In this document: one piece after another, positions 44,706 through 53,168 of the stretch
Position numbering within the stretch: position 1 is the stretch's first letter
Layout of the letters: every line of letters begins with the position of its first letter
DNA from: FEN-1191 sp036490715
GTDB taxonomy: Bacteria > Pseudomonadota > Gammaproteobacteria > Steroidobacterales > Steroidobacteraceae
Direction: 5' to 3'
Assembly: GCA_036490715.1 (NCBI GenBank)
Contig: DASXDL010000035.1
Coordinates: 38,629-102,628, forward strand
DNA: 64,000 nucleotides
The notes under the pieces: model-generated
Seen by the model: the letters and a program-made list of their open reading frames with translations, nothing else
The model's database searches: none
What the model was told of the DNA's origin: nothing
Made by a program: the position numbers and the translations under genes

Positions 44706-45724
44706 GCGAATGCTTCCTGCAAACCCAATGATGCGCGAAATTCGGCGGCCGACTTCGCGGTTAAGTGTCTGGCACGATGGGCCGCGGCGGCCAGAGCCGG
44801 CAGCGACAAGATCCGGTCTTCGGGACGTATCCCCGGGTGATCGGACAGACTGGCCCACAGGACCGGCATGAGGGCGACCTCCGCCAGCGGGTGCCTGGCC
44901 CAGAACAGTGCCTCCCAATGGGTATCCTCGAATGGGCTGCGCCACCCCGACCGATGCGTCAAATGGTAACAGCGGGCCTGTTCGACGGGACGCATCCTGC
45001 TGCCGCGCGCGGTCAGGCGCAGCGCGAGCTCGCGATGCTCATTGATTGTCATCTCATCGTGAAACCCGCCGGCGGCAATAAACGAATCGCGGCGCACCGA
45101 CTGATTGCTGCCGCTTGCCGCTGCCCACAGCACCTCACAATCCGGATGATGCTGCAGGGCGTGCATTTCAATCTCGGCCAGCCGCGCAGGGCCTAGCCCC
45201 GGGTAGATGCCGGCTCGCGCGCGCCGTTCGATCGAGGTGAAGTTATGTTCGATTTCCGCAAGCGTAACTCGCATGCGCTCACGCTCGGCGCTGCTCACAC
45301 GCACGAGCCGCTCCTGGCAGTGCTGAAAAGGGATGACCTGCTCGGGATCGTAGACGAAGCGGGTGCAGCGCAAGTTGTAGCACGCTCCCCTGCCGACGAT
45401 GTCGGCACCATCGTGTGCGTCGGCGTGCGCGGCCACAAATCCTGGACCCACGGGCATGTCGCCATCAAGCATGATGACAACCTCGCCGGAAGCGGCGCGG
45501 ACGCCGGCATTGGACGCTGCCGACCGGCCCCGGGCTTGGGAGTGACGCAGCCGAGTGATCGGAAGAAACTTCTCCGCCTCGGAAATGACCTCAGAAGTCG
45601 CGTCGGTTGAACCGTCGTCGACGACCACAACCTCCGACAGGCGTTGTTGCCGTTTGAGAGATGCGAGCGTCAGGCGCAGACGCGGGGCTTCGTCACGACT
45701 CCTTATCACAACGCTAACATTCAC
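44702..45724 (-). CDS. Glycosyltransferase family 2
   Basis: A 340-residue GT2 enzyme. The N-terminus NVSVVIRSRDEAPRLRLTLA, the VVVVDDGSTDATSEVI loop and the VIMLDGDMPVGPGFVA motif (DxD) are clear. A later region, ASGSNQSVRRDSFIAAGGFH, resembles the acceptor domain of galactosyl- or GalNAc-type transferases, with EHRELALRL in place of the ED motif. It has no membrane helices. The start is GTG at 45724, overlapping the preceding SGNH-like gene stop. It probably transfers a sugar to the molecule that this cluster modifies. Confidence 0.9.
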   Translation of the reverse strand: MNVSVVIRSRDEAPRLRLTLASLKRQQRLSEVVVVDDGSTDATSEVISEAEKFLPITRLRHSQARGRSAASNAGVRAASGEVVIMLDGDMPVGPGFVAAHADAHDGADIVGRGACYNLRCTRFVYDPEQVIPFQHCQERLVRVSSAERERMRVTLAEIEHNFTSIERRARAGIYPGLGPARLAEIEMHALQHHPDCEVLWAAASGSNQSVRRDSFIAAGGFHDEMTINEHRELALRLTARGSRMRPVEQARCYHLTHRSGWRSPFEDTHWEALFWARHPLAEVALMPVLWASLSDHPGIRPEDRILSLPALAAAAHRARHLTAKSAAEFRASLGLQEAFA

Positions 45725-46521
45725 GCGCCCAGATTTTCCGGGAGCACGCCGTGGTCGTCAAGAATTCTGAGCGTCTCTTCGCACACCAAGCGACACCCTT
45801 CGGCATTGAAATGGATCGGGTCGAACTTCAGGTGGCGCGCTCCGAACTGTGCAACAATTCGATCGACATCGACGATCGAAAATCCTAGCTCGGCGGATGC
45901 ATCCACCAGTGCGCAGTTGAGGCGCCGAATCCGCTGAGACATAACGTCGGTAGCGCCCGTGTAGTCGTGGATCGTCTCGCCCGGCACGACGCTCGAAACA
46001 TTGAAAACCAGGATCGGCGCATCGCTCGAGCGTCGGTAGCGGTGGATCACACGACCCAGATTCTCGATGCTGCGCGCGGCCGTGGGCGCCGGTTCAGGGA
46101 CGAAATTGGACTTGAGCCACTCCATATCCGACGCTGGCCATCGCTTCAGCTCATACGGATGCATCAGATATTCCAGAGTCCGGTGGCGCACGAGCGGAAC
46201 GAACAGGTCCGCCTGAATCGACAGCACCAGTGCCGCATGCGGCGCAGTAAAGGCCGAACCGCTGAATTGCGCTGCGGGCGTGAACGGGCCCAGCAAGGCG
46301 GCGCGATCCGTCACCTCGCGCGGGACGTTCCCCTGCGCCGCCGCGTGCGCCGCGAAGCCGATACTGACCTCGTGTCGCAGACGCACCGTGACAGCCCGGC
46401 TGGCCGCCCGCAACAGCTCATTGACGCCATTCCAATCCGCTCTACCCGAGACACGCTGCCCAAACAGCGCGTCGCTCACATCAAGATTACCCTTGAGGAA
46501 CAAGTTCAGCCTGGCGCTCAT
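45721..46521 (-). CDS. SGNH/GDSL-like protein
   Basis: A 266-residue protein. It opens with LNLFLKGNLDVSDALFGQRV, where NLDVSD stands at the place of the GDS block, although the usual GDS is not present. The block III position reads ALVLSIQADLFVPL (Gln in place of Asn). The end is better preserved: FSIVDVDRIVAQFGARHLKF then DPIHFNAEGCRL, giving the DxxH of block V. It therefore looks like an SGNH fold with an altered active site. The gene starts 34 bases after the phosphatase-like gene and is coupled to the glycosyltransferase by GTGA. Confidence 0.7.
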   Translation of the reverse strand: MSARLNLFLKGNLDVSDALFGQRVSGRADWNGVNELLRAASRAVTVRLRHEVSIGFAAHAAAQGNVPREVTDRAALLGPFTPAAQFSGSAFTAPHAALVLSIQADLFVPLVRHRTLEYLMHPYELKRWPASDMEWLKSNFVPEPAPTAARSIENLGRVIHRYRRSSDAPILVFNVSSVVPGETIHDYTGATDVMSQRIRRLNCALVDASAELGFSIVDVDRIVAQFGARHLKFDPIHFNAEGCRLVCEETLRILDDHGVLPENLGA

Positions 46522-46555
46522 CGATCGCAGCCAAATTGCGCTGGTCGCATGTCGT

Positions 46556-47926
46556 TCAGGCCATGGCCCGTTTACTTGCCAGCAAGATGTTCCTTGGAAT
46601 CTGACCTAGCTGCGCAAGCGATTTGGCTGCACCGGCCGCCTGTTCGACAAGGCTGCCACGGGCGATCACAAAGCCGCCGCCGCGGTGATTGCCGGGCCGC
46701 CAGCGCGGCACATCGCTGGCGATACATCCGAGTTCTGGAGAATTCGCCGATTGTGGAAACACGCCGACCCTCGGAACGAGCAGCATATCGGGAAGAGTTA
46801 GGGATCTTGATCCCGAGTAATCGCTCGAGGGCCGGTGAAACGCTTCGAATATGGGTTCGCCGGTGGCGGCATTCGAGAGGTTTTGCAGTATCCCCTGCAA
46901 TGCATCGATCGCCATGGCGCGGTTAGCGCCGGGCGCCGCTTGTTCGCCGCGTGAGCCACGGGACACTCGCAACGCACAGGCGTTCTCGCCATACGGCAAC
47001 ATTTGCGCGACCCAATTCGATTCAGCGCCTTTGAGCGCGGCCTCGTGGCTCCGGAGGTAGCTGTTCAGAGCCAGGACAATATTCGGCAACAAATGGGATG
47101 CCGATCCATTCGCCTGAAAACCCGACGTGGAAAATACGATCACCTCGGAGTTTTGGCCCGCAGCAGCGACAAGATCGCCGATGGCGCGATCGATGCATTG
47201 CAGAACATCGGTAGACGGGTCCCCCAAGCGCAAGGCCCTGGCGCGATCGTGCGCCGGATGAGTGGCGTCGATCAAATGCCAGTAGCCGTGACTGCAGCAG
47301 TGCATTTCCTTGAAATTGACGAGCAAGCAATCCCAATGCTCGGCTTCCAGGTAAGACAATGCCGCGGCTCGTTTCATGGAAACGGAATTTCGCAGATGGC
47401 CGAGGGTTTCCTCTATTTGGGCATCGGTGAGGTCTTCCGAGGTTCGGCCACAGCGACTGGGCGGAGCCTCGCCAAAGCGGCTGACGACCTCCTCTGCCAG
47501 ACTCATCGGGTAACTGAGTGGGCGCGGAAACGTTCGGCCATGAACCAACCAGTCTGCGAGATGAATACCGTTGATGGGCTTGGGCGCGCGGCTCTTCGGT
47601 AGATCGAAAACCGCTACCCGCATGCCGTGGTTTGAAAGCTCATCCCAGATAGTTTCGCGTTCCTGCTCTTCTTGAACCGCCAATCCGAAGCGTCCGCTCT
47701 GCAGTCGCACGATGTCATGGTAGCGACCGTGTTCGCCGACCTCGGCGGCGTATTGGAAGGATGCCCAGAGAGCGGCATCAGTCGCGCACGCGCCCGCTGC
47801 GAGCGTCGTGAGGTGGCCATGAGTCCGAAGCGCGGAGAGAACGGGAAGTCTCTGCTCGCCAATATGGCGCTCGACCAACGACAGATCCGTGGCCTCAAGT
47901 CCGATGATCAATAGTCTGGCGCTCAT
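46556..47926 (-). CDS. Alkaline-phosphatase-fold protein with lost metal ligands
   Basis: A 456-residue protein of the phosphodiesterase/alkaline phosphatase superfamily. The start ARLLIIGLEATDLSLVERHI has Glu where the family has Asp. The Thr nucleophile region is ACATDAALWASFQY, and the last ligand is kept in GNHRGGGFVIARG. However, the SDHG box reads FSTSGFQANG, so both the Asp and His ligands are gone, and the HxxxH-type region reads EMHCCSHGYWH. Hydrolase activity with a normal dinuclear centre is therefore doubtful. It opens the minus-strand operon and is divergent from the aldo/keto-like gene. Confidence 0.75.
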   Translation of the reverse strand: MSARLLIIGLEATDLSLVERHIGEQRLPVLSALRTHGHLTTLAAGACATDAALWASFQYAAEVGEHGRYHDIVRLQSGRFGLAVQEEQERETIWDELSNHGMRVAVFDLPKSRAPKPINGIHLADWLVHGRTFPRPLSYPMSLAEEVVSRFGEAPPSRCGRTSEDLTDAQIEETLGHLRNSVSMKRAAALSYLEAEHWDCLLVNFKEMHCCSHGYWHLIDATHPAHDRARALRLGDPSTDVLQCIDRAIGDLVAAAGQNSEVIVFSTSGFQANGSASHLLPNIVLALNSYLRSHEAALKGAESNWVAQMLPYGENACALRVSRGSRGEQAAPGANRAMAIDALQGILQNLSNAATGEPIFEAFHRPSSDYSGSRSLTLPDMLLVPRVGVFPQSANSPELGCIASDVPRWRPGNHRGGGFVIARGSLVEQAAGAAKSLAQLGQIPRNILLASKRAMA

Positions 47927-48202
47927 GGCCGTCAGGGTTTGCGTTCAGTCATGCACCGATATTGAAGCAATTAGAGCACCCCGGGGAAGTGACCTTACAG
48001 CGCCGTGCAAATATGTTCAGTGGACCGATCACGCACCAAGTGTCGACCCCGACTTTAGGGCCACGCGACTTGCCCACTGGAAAAAAATGTGAGTGGCGAT
48101 AAGTCGGCAGATCGTCGATGCGTTGGTCGACCTCCGACAGGTGCATGTTACATTGAGCCGTGGTCACCAGAAGTGCCACTGGAAATTCCCGGGCAGTCGA
48201 GC

Positions 48203-49081
48203 ATGAGTCCAACGGCCGAGATTCCTCTCATTTTGGGGGGCCATACTTTCATCAGCCAGCTCGGCAGCGACCCGGCGGCTTCAGAGCATCAACAAGGCTT
48301 GATCGTCCAGTCCTGCCTGGACAGCGGCATTCGCTGGTTCGACACCACCTACCAGCCTGAACGGCTGGCCCTCGGCCGGGTACTCGACTCGCTGGGCAGG
48401 CGCGCTGAAGCCTCAATCATCGCCTGGAACTTCTTCACGGATTTTTCGCCGCGGGAGCCGGTGGGAGAGCCGGTCCCCTATTGCCCCGTCCACATTGACC
48501 AGATTCTGGAGCAGCTCCGCACCTCATACGTTGACTGCCTGGTGCTGGCGCCATCGGATGATGGCGAGCAGAACCGGCAGCAGGAGCAGTTGTTGCTGGG
48601 TTGGCAGAAGCGTGGCTACGTCCGATCCCTGGGCCTTTGGATTACGGATCTGGCGGTCATTGAGCACTTTCCGAATAAACAGTCGTTTCGATTCGCGATT
48701 CGGCCCTACAACATTGCGACCGATGACGCCGCATCAATATTCGCCGCCTGCAAGAGGATCGGATGGGAAACGCTCGCCACGTCGCCATTTTTTCGCGGCT
48801 GGGAGCTGGACAGAATAGCCGCGGAAGCAGTGGCGCAATCGCTCGGTCCTGATGCCACAGTCCGACCGATGCTGGCGGACCTGATGCTGCGGTTTACATT
48901 GTTTCAGCCGGATGTGGATCGCGTCATCGTGGCGATAAGAAAGACCGAGTGGATCGGCCGCAATCTCGAAAGCGTTGCCAGGGGACCGCTGACGATCGAG
49001 GAGCGACAGCTGTTGCAGCGGCTGCGAACACAGGCAGCTGGCAGAAATCGCTGGTGGCGGCGTCTGCTGCGCCGGCTCTGA
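48203..49081 (+). CDS. Degenerate aldo/keto reductase-like protein
   Basis: A 292-residue TIM-barrel protein with the AKR outline. GIRWFDTTYQPERLALGRVL corresponds to the strand with the catalytic Asp and Tyr, but the Tyr is shifted. The Lys position reads IIAWNFF and the His position reads DCLVLAPSDD, so the catalytic Lys and His are missing. The end IVAIRKTEWIGRNLESV is family-like. ATG at 48203 is chosen because the fold starts there; the GTG at 48089 adds a non-homologous 38 residues. It flanks the cluster and may be a non-catalytic relative or an enzyme with changed chemistry. Confidence 0.7.
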   Translation: MSPTAEIPLILGGHTFISQLGSDPAASEHQQGLIVQSCLDSGIRWFDTTYQPERLALGRVLDSLGRRAEASIIAWNFFTDFSPREPVGEPVPYCPVHIDQILEQLRTSYVDCLVLAPSDDGEQNRQQEQLLLGWQKRGYVRSLGLWITDLAVIEHFPNKQSFRFAIRPYNIATDDAASIFAACKRIGWETLATSPFFRGWELDRIAAEAVAQSLGPDATVRPMLADLMLRFTLFQPDVDRVIVAIRKTEWIGRNLESVARGPLTIEERQLLQRLRTQAAGRNRWWRRLLRRL

Positions 49082-49099
49082 GCAATAGCGCGCAGTCGC

Positions 49100-50386
49100 C
49101 TATCGACCGGCTTGGGTGCGCTCGAACATCATCAGGCAATCCAACAGGGCTTCGACTTCGTGTGAAGCGTCCTTCCAGGCACTGGCCTTAGGGCCTCTGT
49201 CCGCCTTGGGGTTGGTGTCGAGCCCGGCGGACAACCAACCGCCGCGCTTGGCATCGATGACGTACTTCCTGGCGTATTGCCACAGGCGCTGGAATTGCGA
49301 CGCGTAATCGATTGGATCGTCCGGGTGCCGTGCGGCCATTGCCAGCAGTGCGCGCAAGCCGTCGGCCTGTGCCCACCAGACCTTGTCGCGCACGAATACG
49401 ACGGTATCTTCCAGCCTCAAGGGCCCAAGGCTGGAGCCGGCCAGGTGAAATCCTCCGCGCTCGGGATCCCAGGCAATCCGCAACATCGTGTCCACCATGG
49501 ATTTGGCAATCCGTTCGGTCGTCGCATCCAGCTCTCCGAACAGCGACTCCGAAGCCGCAAGCAGAATGATCGCTGATCGCAGGATTTGCCCATACCGGAC
49601 CACGTCGGGTAGCGGGGTCCAGTCCGGATTGGCGTACATATGCATCAAACCGGGCACGACCACCAGTCGATCGCGCACGATGCACAGCAGTTCCTCGAGC
49701 CGCTGTCGAAGCAGCGGGTCCGGCCAGACACGGTAGAGATCAACAAATCCCTTGAGCAGATCCGAATTGGTATTGGCGTCCTTGCAACCAATGGGCGTTC
49801 CAATGGCGTCCCGACGGTCCGCTCGTGGCGGGTGTGTTTGTTCGACGCTCAGAATCGGCGTGCCGTTGCGAGCGTAGAAGACGAAATACCCGCCGTGCTG
49901 AGCGTCATGAGCGTGCTGCTCCAGCCAATGGAAGGCGCGCTTGGCGAGCTCCAGGCACTGCGCATCGCCGGTTGCGTCAAAGCACGCCGCGCAGGCTGAA
50001 ATCGCGTACGCGGTACCGTGCCCGTGCTTGGTCGAGTCTTCGAGCGCATCACCAGACCGGCTCAGAAGCCGGTACCAGCCGCCCAGGCTGTGGTCCCACA
50101 TCTTTTCCCTGAGATAGGCAAAGCCGTGCAGGGCCGTCTCGCGCAGCAAGGGCATATCCGGGCAATGAGCTGCGGCCCGGGCAGCGGCAATCGTCTGGCG
50201 CGCCTGATAGTCGAGCAGCTTGTCGTTCGTTCCACGCAGCTTCCATCGGTAGTCGAAATCACACAGGAACCCCCCGTGCTGACGATCAACGCTGAGCGGA
50301 AACCAAACGGCCGTCAGACGGCGCAGTTCTGCTTCGATTTCGGTGCGAACGCTCGAGCCGACGGATGAGCCGTTGTTGTTCGTCAT
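49100..50386 (-). CDS. AGE family epimerase/isomerase
   Basis: A 428-residue (alpha/alpha)6-barrel protein of the N-acylglucosamine 2-epimerase family. It has GGFLCDFDYRWKLRGTNDKL then LDYQARQTIAAARA at the N-terminus, STKHGHGTAYAISACAA in the middle, DKVWWAQADGLRALLAM late, and the closing SAWKDASHEVEALLDCLMMF. The family isomerises or epimerises sugars; members act on N-acetylmannosamine, mannose or cellobiose. It is convergent with the aldo/keto-like gene, 18 bases apart. It fits a sugar-processing role for the cluster. Confidence 0.9.
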   Translation of the reverse strand: MTNNNGSSVGSSVRTEIEAELRRLTAVWFPLSVDRQHGGFLCDFDYRWKLRGTNDKLLDYQARQTIAAARAAAHCPDMPLLRETALHGFAYLREKMWDHSLGGWYRLLSRSGDALEDSTKHGHGTAYAISACAACFDATGDAQCLELAKRAFHWLEQHAHDAQHGGYFVFYARNGTPILSVEQTHPPRADRRDAIGTPIGCKDANTNSDLLKGFVDLYRVWPDPLLRQRLEELLCIVRDRLVVVPGLMHMYANPDWTPLPDVVRYGQILRSAIILLAASESLFGELDATTERIAKSMVDTMLRIAWDPERGGFHLAGSSLGPLRLEDTVVFVRDKVWWAQADGLRALLAMAARHPDDPIDYASQFQRLWQYARKYVIDAKRGGWLSAGLDTNPKADRGPKASAWKDASHEVEALLDCLMMFERTQAGR

Positions 50387-50600
50387 GCCGGGAGTCGTTG
50401 CTGTGGCTGACTTAGATTAGCAGATACCGCTTCGGTGAGAGATAGCCGGCGCACCTGGCTGGATCGAACTGCGACTGAACTTTGCCAAAAGCGCGGACCT
50501 CATTCATTGTCCCGCGCATGACCTGCTGTCTACAGATACCTGCGGCGGCGCGAACGCGAGGTGAGATCGCCGCGCGCAAGCCGATCCTGGACGCTCGCGC

Positions 50601-51911
50601 ATGACACGCCATCCTCTGGGAATCCTGGGCGCGGATCGCTACCGAACCATCTCTGAGGAACGAATGCTCGAAACCCTGCTGCTCGGCGGCTGGGTGTTTG
50701 AGCTCGCCGCCGGCCGCCATGCGCAGGCCCTGACGAGCGTTCAAGCCGCGCTGCAATCATGGATTGAGCTCGGATTGCCCTATCGCCGATCGACGAGCGG
50801 AGAGCGACTGTACGATCCGGTGGAAGTGATCAACTTCCAGAAGTGGGCGGGACTGCAGGGACTCGACCGGTTCTGGATCGATCGTTATGTCGCAACGGGC
50901 CGCCGCCTCGTGGGTGACTGGGCCCAAAGGCGATTGATGGATGCTTCGGCGCCCGACGGAGTCGGCGAGGCGCACTTCAGAGTGCTACTCCAACGCCGGT
51001 TCAACGTACAGAGCTTCGCCGCCGGCGCCAGTCTGCGTCTGCGTATGCCGCTGCCGTTACCGGGCGCTTACGTCCGCGACCTCAAGATCGTGCCGCAGGT
51101 GTCATCCGAGCTGGGCGCCAAGGTCGCATTGAGCGACGGTAGGTTGGAAATGCGCCTGACGTCTTCCGGCGAGCCCGCTATCGACATCGGTGCCGAAGTC
51201 GCCTTCATTGCCGCGCCGCGTCCGGCTGACAGTACTGGGCGAGCCGGCCGGCTGGATGCCGATGAGGCCAGCGACTATCTGCGTCCGATCGAAGGACTGG
51301 TTCGGATAACGCCCCGCATCCACGCCCTGGCCAATTCTCTAATCGGTCGCGAGACTGACTCGTCAAAGATCGTTCACTCGTTCTGGACCTATATGATCGA
51401 CGAGCTTCGATCCGGCATGGTTCATTACGATCAGGTCGCTGCGGGTGCCCCGGGCGACTGGGTGCTGGACTCGGGTTGGCACGACTGCCAATTGGGATCG
51501 GCGGTTTTTGTCGCGCTTTGCCGTGCGAGAGGCATAGCGGCGCGCATCATTGGCGGCAACCTACTCTATGGGCTTGCGCCGACCAACCACTATTGGGCCG
51601 AAGCATGGGTCGACGGCCGCGGCTGGCTGCCGTTCGACCTCCTAAGCTGGGATCTTTCGGCGGCGGGACGCGACCGGCAGTGGCGCAACCACTTTGCTGG
51701 GAGCATCGACTACCGCATGGTCACGCAATGTCTGCCGAAGGCGTTTACCGGATCGATGAGCGTGCGTCTGCCGCCCGCCTGGCACATGCTGCAGACGCGC
51801 GCTGGCGACGGGGTCGAGATCGAACTGACCGGACTGGATGGCAGCGTGGCCTATCGTGATCAGGTGACCGTTCTGGCAGGCCACAGCCCGTCCGACACCC
51901 AGGGACGCTAA
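50601..51911 (+). CDS. Transglutaminase-like domain protein
   Basis: A 436-residue protein. The C-terminal half is a transglutaminase/protease-like domain: Cys in GWHDCQLGSAVFVALCRARG, His in APTNHYWAEAWVDGRGWLPF and Asp in PFDLLSWD make the Cys-His-Asp triad. The first 200 residues are unrelated, with a predicted beta region. No signal peptide is visible. The family makes or cleaves amide bonds. ATG at 50601 lacks a strong upstream site. It is divergent from the AGE epimerase gene with a 214-base gap. It may be part of the cluster or a border gene. Confidence 0.8.
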   Translation: MTRHPLGILGADRYRTISEERMLETLLLGGWVFELAAGRHAQALTSVQAALQSWIELGLPYRRSTSGERLYDPVEVINFQKWAGLQGLDRFWIDRYVATGRRLVGDWAQRRLMDASAPDGVGEAHFRVLLQRRFNVQSFAAGASLRLRMPLPLPGAYVRDLKIVPQVSSELGAKVALSDGRLEMRLTSSGEPAIDIGAEVAFIAAPRPADSTGRAGRLDADEASDYLRPIEGLVRITPRIHALANSLIGRETDSSKIVHSFWTYMIDELRSGMVHYDQVAAGAPGDWVLDSGWHDCQLGSAVFVALCRARGIAARIIGGNLLYGLAPTNHYWAEAWVDGRGWLPFDLLSWDLSAAGRDRQWRNHFAGSIDYRMVTQCLPKAFTGSMSVRLPPAWHMLQTRAGDGVEIELTGLDGSVAYRDQVTVLAGHSPSDTQGR

Positions 51912-51969
51912 ACGCCACCGATGAGCGGCCGCAGCAAGGCCCTGATCTAGCTATCGGCTACGGATGGCG

Positions 51970-52818
51970 TCAGTCGGCAGCTGCGGGGAACGGCGGAAGC
52001 TTGTCGATGTCACGCGGGTCATGCTGAAGGATCACCACCGCATTCAGGTTACGTGCAATCTGTTTGAATCGATCCAATGAGGCCAGCGAGTCGGCGCGAT
52101 TCGTGTTCCAGCGTGGCACCTGATTATTGTCGTAATTCTCGTGGAAATGAGCCAGATCTCCACTCAGCAGTACGTTGCCGGCCCGCTGCAGGCGCACCAG
52201 CAACGAGTGATGCCCGGGCGTATGACCGGGCATGCTGAGCATGACGACCGTGCCATCGCCGAACACGTCTTTATCTCCTGTTACGGGCTCGAGGGTGCCG
52301 CCTTGCCACATCCAGTGTGCGAACGGCGCGCGCCAATCCACCGCCGTTTTGGCATCCATGCCGTTGGGGAGACTGGTCCCAGTCAGTGCCTCCCAGTCGC
52401 CCTTGCCAATGAGCAATGTCGCCTGCAGGAACACGGCGAGCTGTCCGGTGTGGTCCATATGGTAATGGCTGATGCCGACGTAGCGGATATCTTCCGGACG
52501 CACATGCAGCACGTGAAGCTGATCGACCAGACTCACTTTGGGACTCGCGGGCCCCTTGCCTAATGGGTTTCCCGTATCCCATATCATGTAGTCGGATCCG
52601 TGCCGAATCAGGTAACAGCTGTAGGTCAGCCGGAACTTAAATTGGTTGTACGCGTATGCATCGGAATAGGTGGAGACATCCTGAGGCGCCGGATCTTCCC
52701 CGCAGGAAATCCGCGTCAGCGTCACCATGTCCGCGGAACAAGCAGACGACTCTATGAGACACGCCGCGAGGGCGACCAGCCACGCTGACACACCGGGTAC
52801 AGAACGATCCGCTCTCAT
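51970..52818 (-). CDS. Secreted MBL-fold lactonase-like hydrolase
   Basis: A 282-residue exported protein of the metallo-beta-lactamase fold. The signal is SAWLVALAACLIESSACS; the LAAC sequence could make it a lipoprotein. The zinc motif is SHYHMDHTGQ, followed by His in MPGHTPGHHSLL, Asp in LLSGDLAHFHEN and His in ILQHDPRD. The pattern resembles N-acyl homoserine lactonases of the AttM/AiiA group, but the substrate is unknown. ATG at 52818 with AAGGA eight bases upstream is preferred over the ATG at 52839. Confidence 0.85.
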   Translation of the reverse strand: MRADRSVPGVSAWLVALAACLIESSACSADMVTLTRISCGEDPAPQDVSTYSDAYAYNQFKFRLTYSCYLIRHGSDYMIWDTGNPLGKGPASPKVSLVDQLHVLHVRPEDIRYVGISHYHMDHTGQLAVFLQATLLIGKGDWEALTGTSLPNGMDAKTAVDWRAPFAHWMWQGGTLEPVTGDKDVFGDGTVVMLSMPGHTPGHHSLLVRLQRAGNVLLSGDLAHFHENYDNNQVPRWNTNRADSLASLDRFKQIARNLNAVVILQHDPRDIDKLPPFPAAAD

Positions 52819-52835
52819 AGCACCATTCCTTATCG

Positions 52836-53145
52836 TCAACCGTATGTGAAGTCCGGCTTGCTCCGTACAACTTCGATAATGTAACCGTCAGGATCCCGGA
52901 TATAGCAGCGTGTCTCGCGACCGCTGGTCGCCACGCAGTCGCTCACGTCAGCGGTATAGAACGTTACCGATGTGGCGGTCAAGATAGAACTGTTACCCGT
53001 TCGTCGACTCGACCAGATCGAGACTTGTGGCCGAAGACCGGCCGTACCCGAAGCTTGGGCTCGAGAAGGTCGTCGTGAAGTCCGCAACTCGAGGAGATTC
53101 GCTTCATGACCGCTAAGTCCGGCACGACAGTGCGGAATTCGTCAT
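52836..53145 (-). pseudogene. Remnant of a VOC (glyoxalase-type) gene interrupted by a DUF4198 tail copy
   Basis: The last coding part reads GRETRCYIRDPDGYIIEVVR and ends at 52836; this is the C-terminal signature of VOC dioxygenase/lyase-fold proteins. About 150 bases upstream, VVPDLAVMKR in another frame looks like a VOC N-terminus. Between them lies about 70 bases copied from the end of the DUF4198 gene (see the 53020-53088 entry). The frame is broken and no complete VOC domain can be made. It seems to be a deletion or recombination scar. Confidence 0.55.
53020..53088 (-). repeat. Diverged copy of the 3' end of the DUF4198 gene
   Basis: About 69 bases here match the 3' end of the DUF4198 gene at 53668-53736 on the same strand. 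Translated in the equivalent frame the copy gives DFTTTFSSPSFGYGRSSAT, compared with DFETTFSSLSFGYTHSSAT in the intact gene. One base is missing relative to the parent. The copy stands alone inside the broken VOC gene, so it is a fragment and not a gene. Confidence 0.7.
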
Positions 53146-53168
53146 GGCTTGTTCTCCTATGCAGTTGC

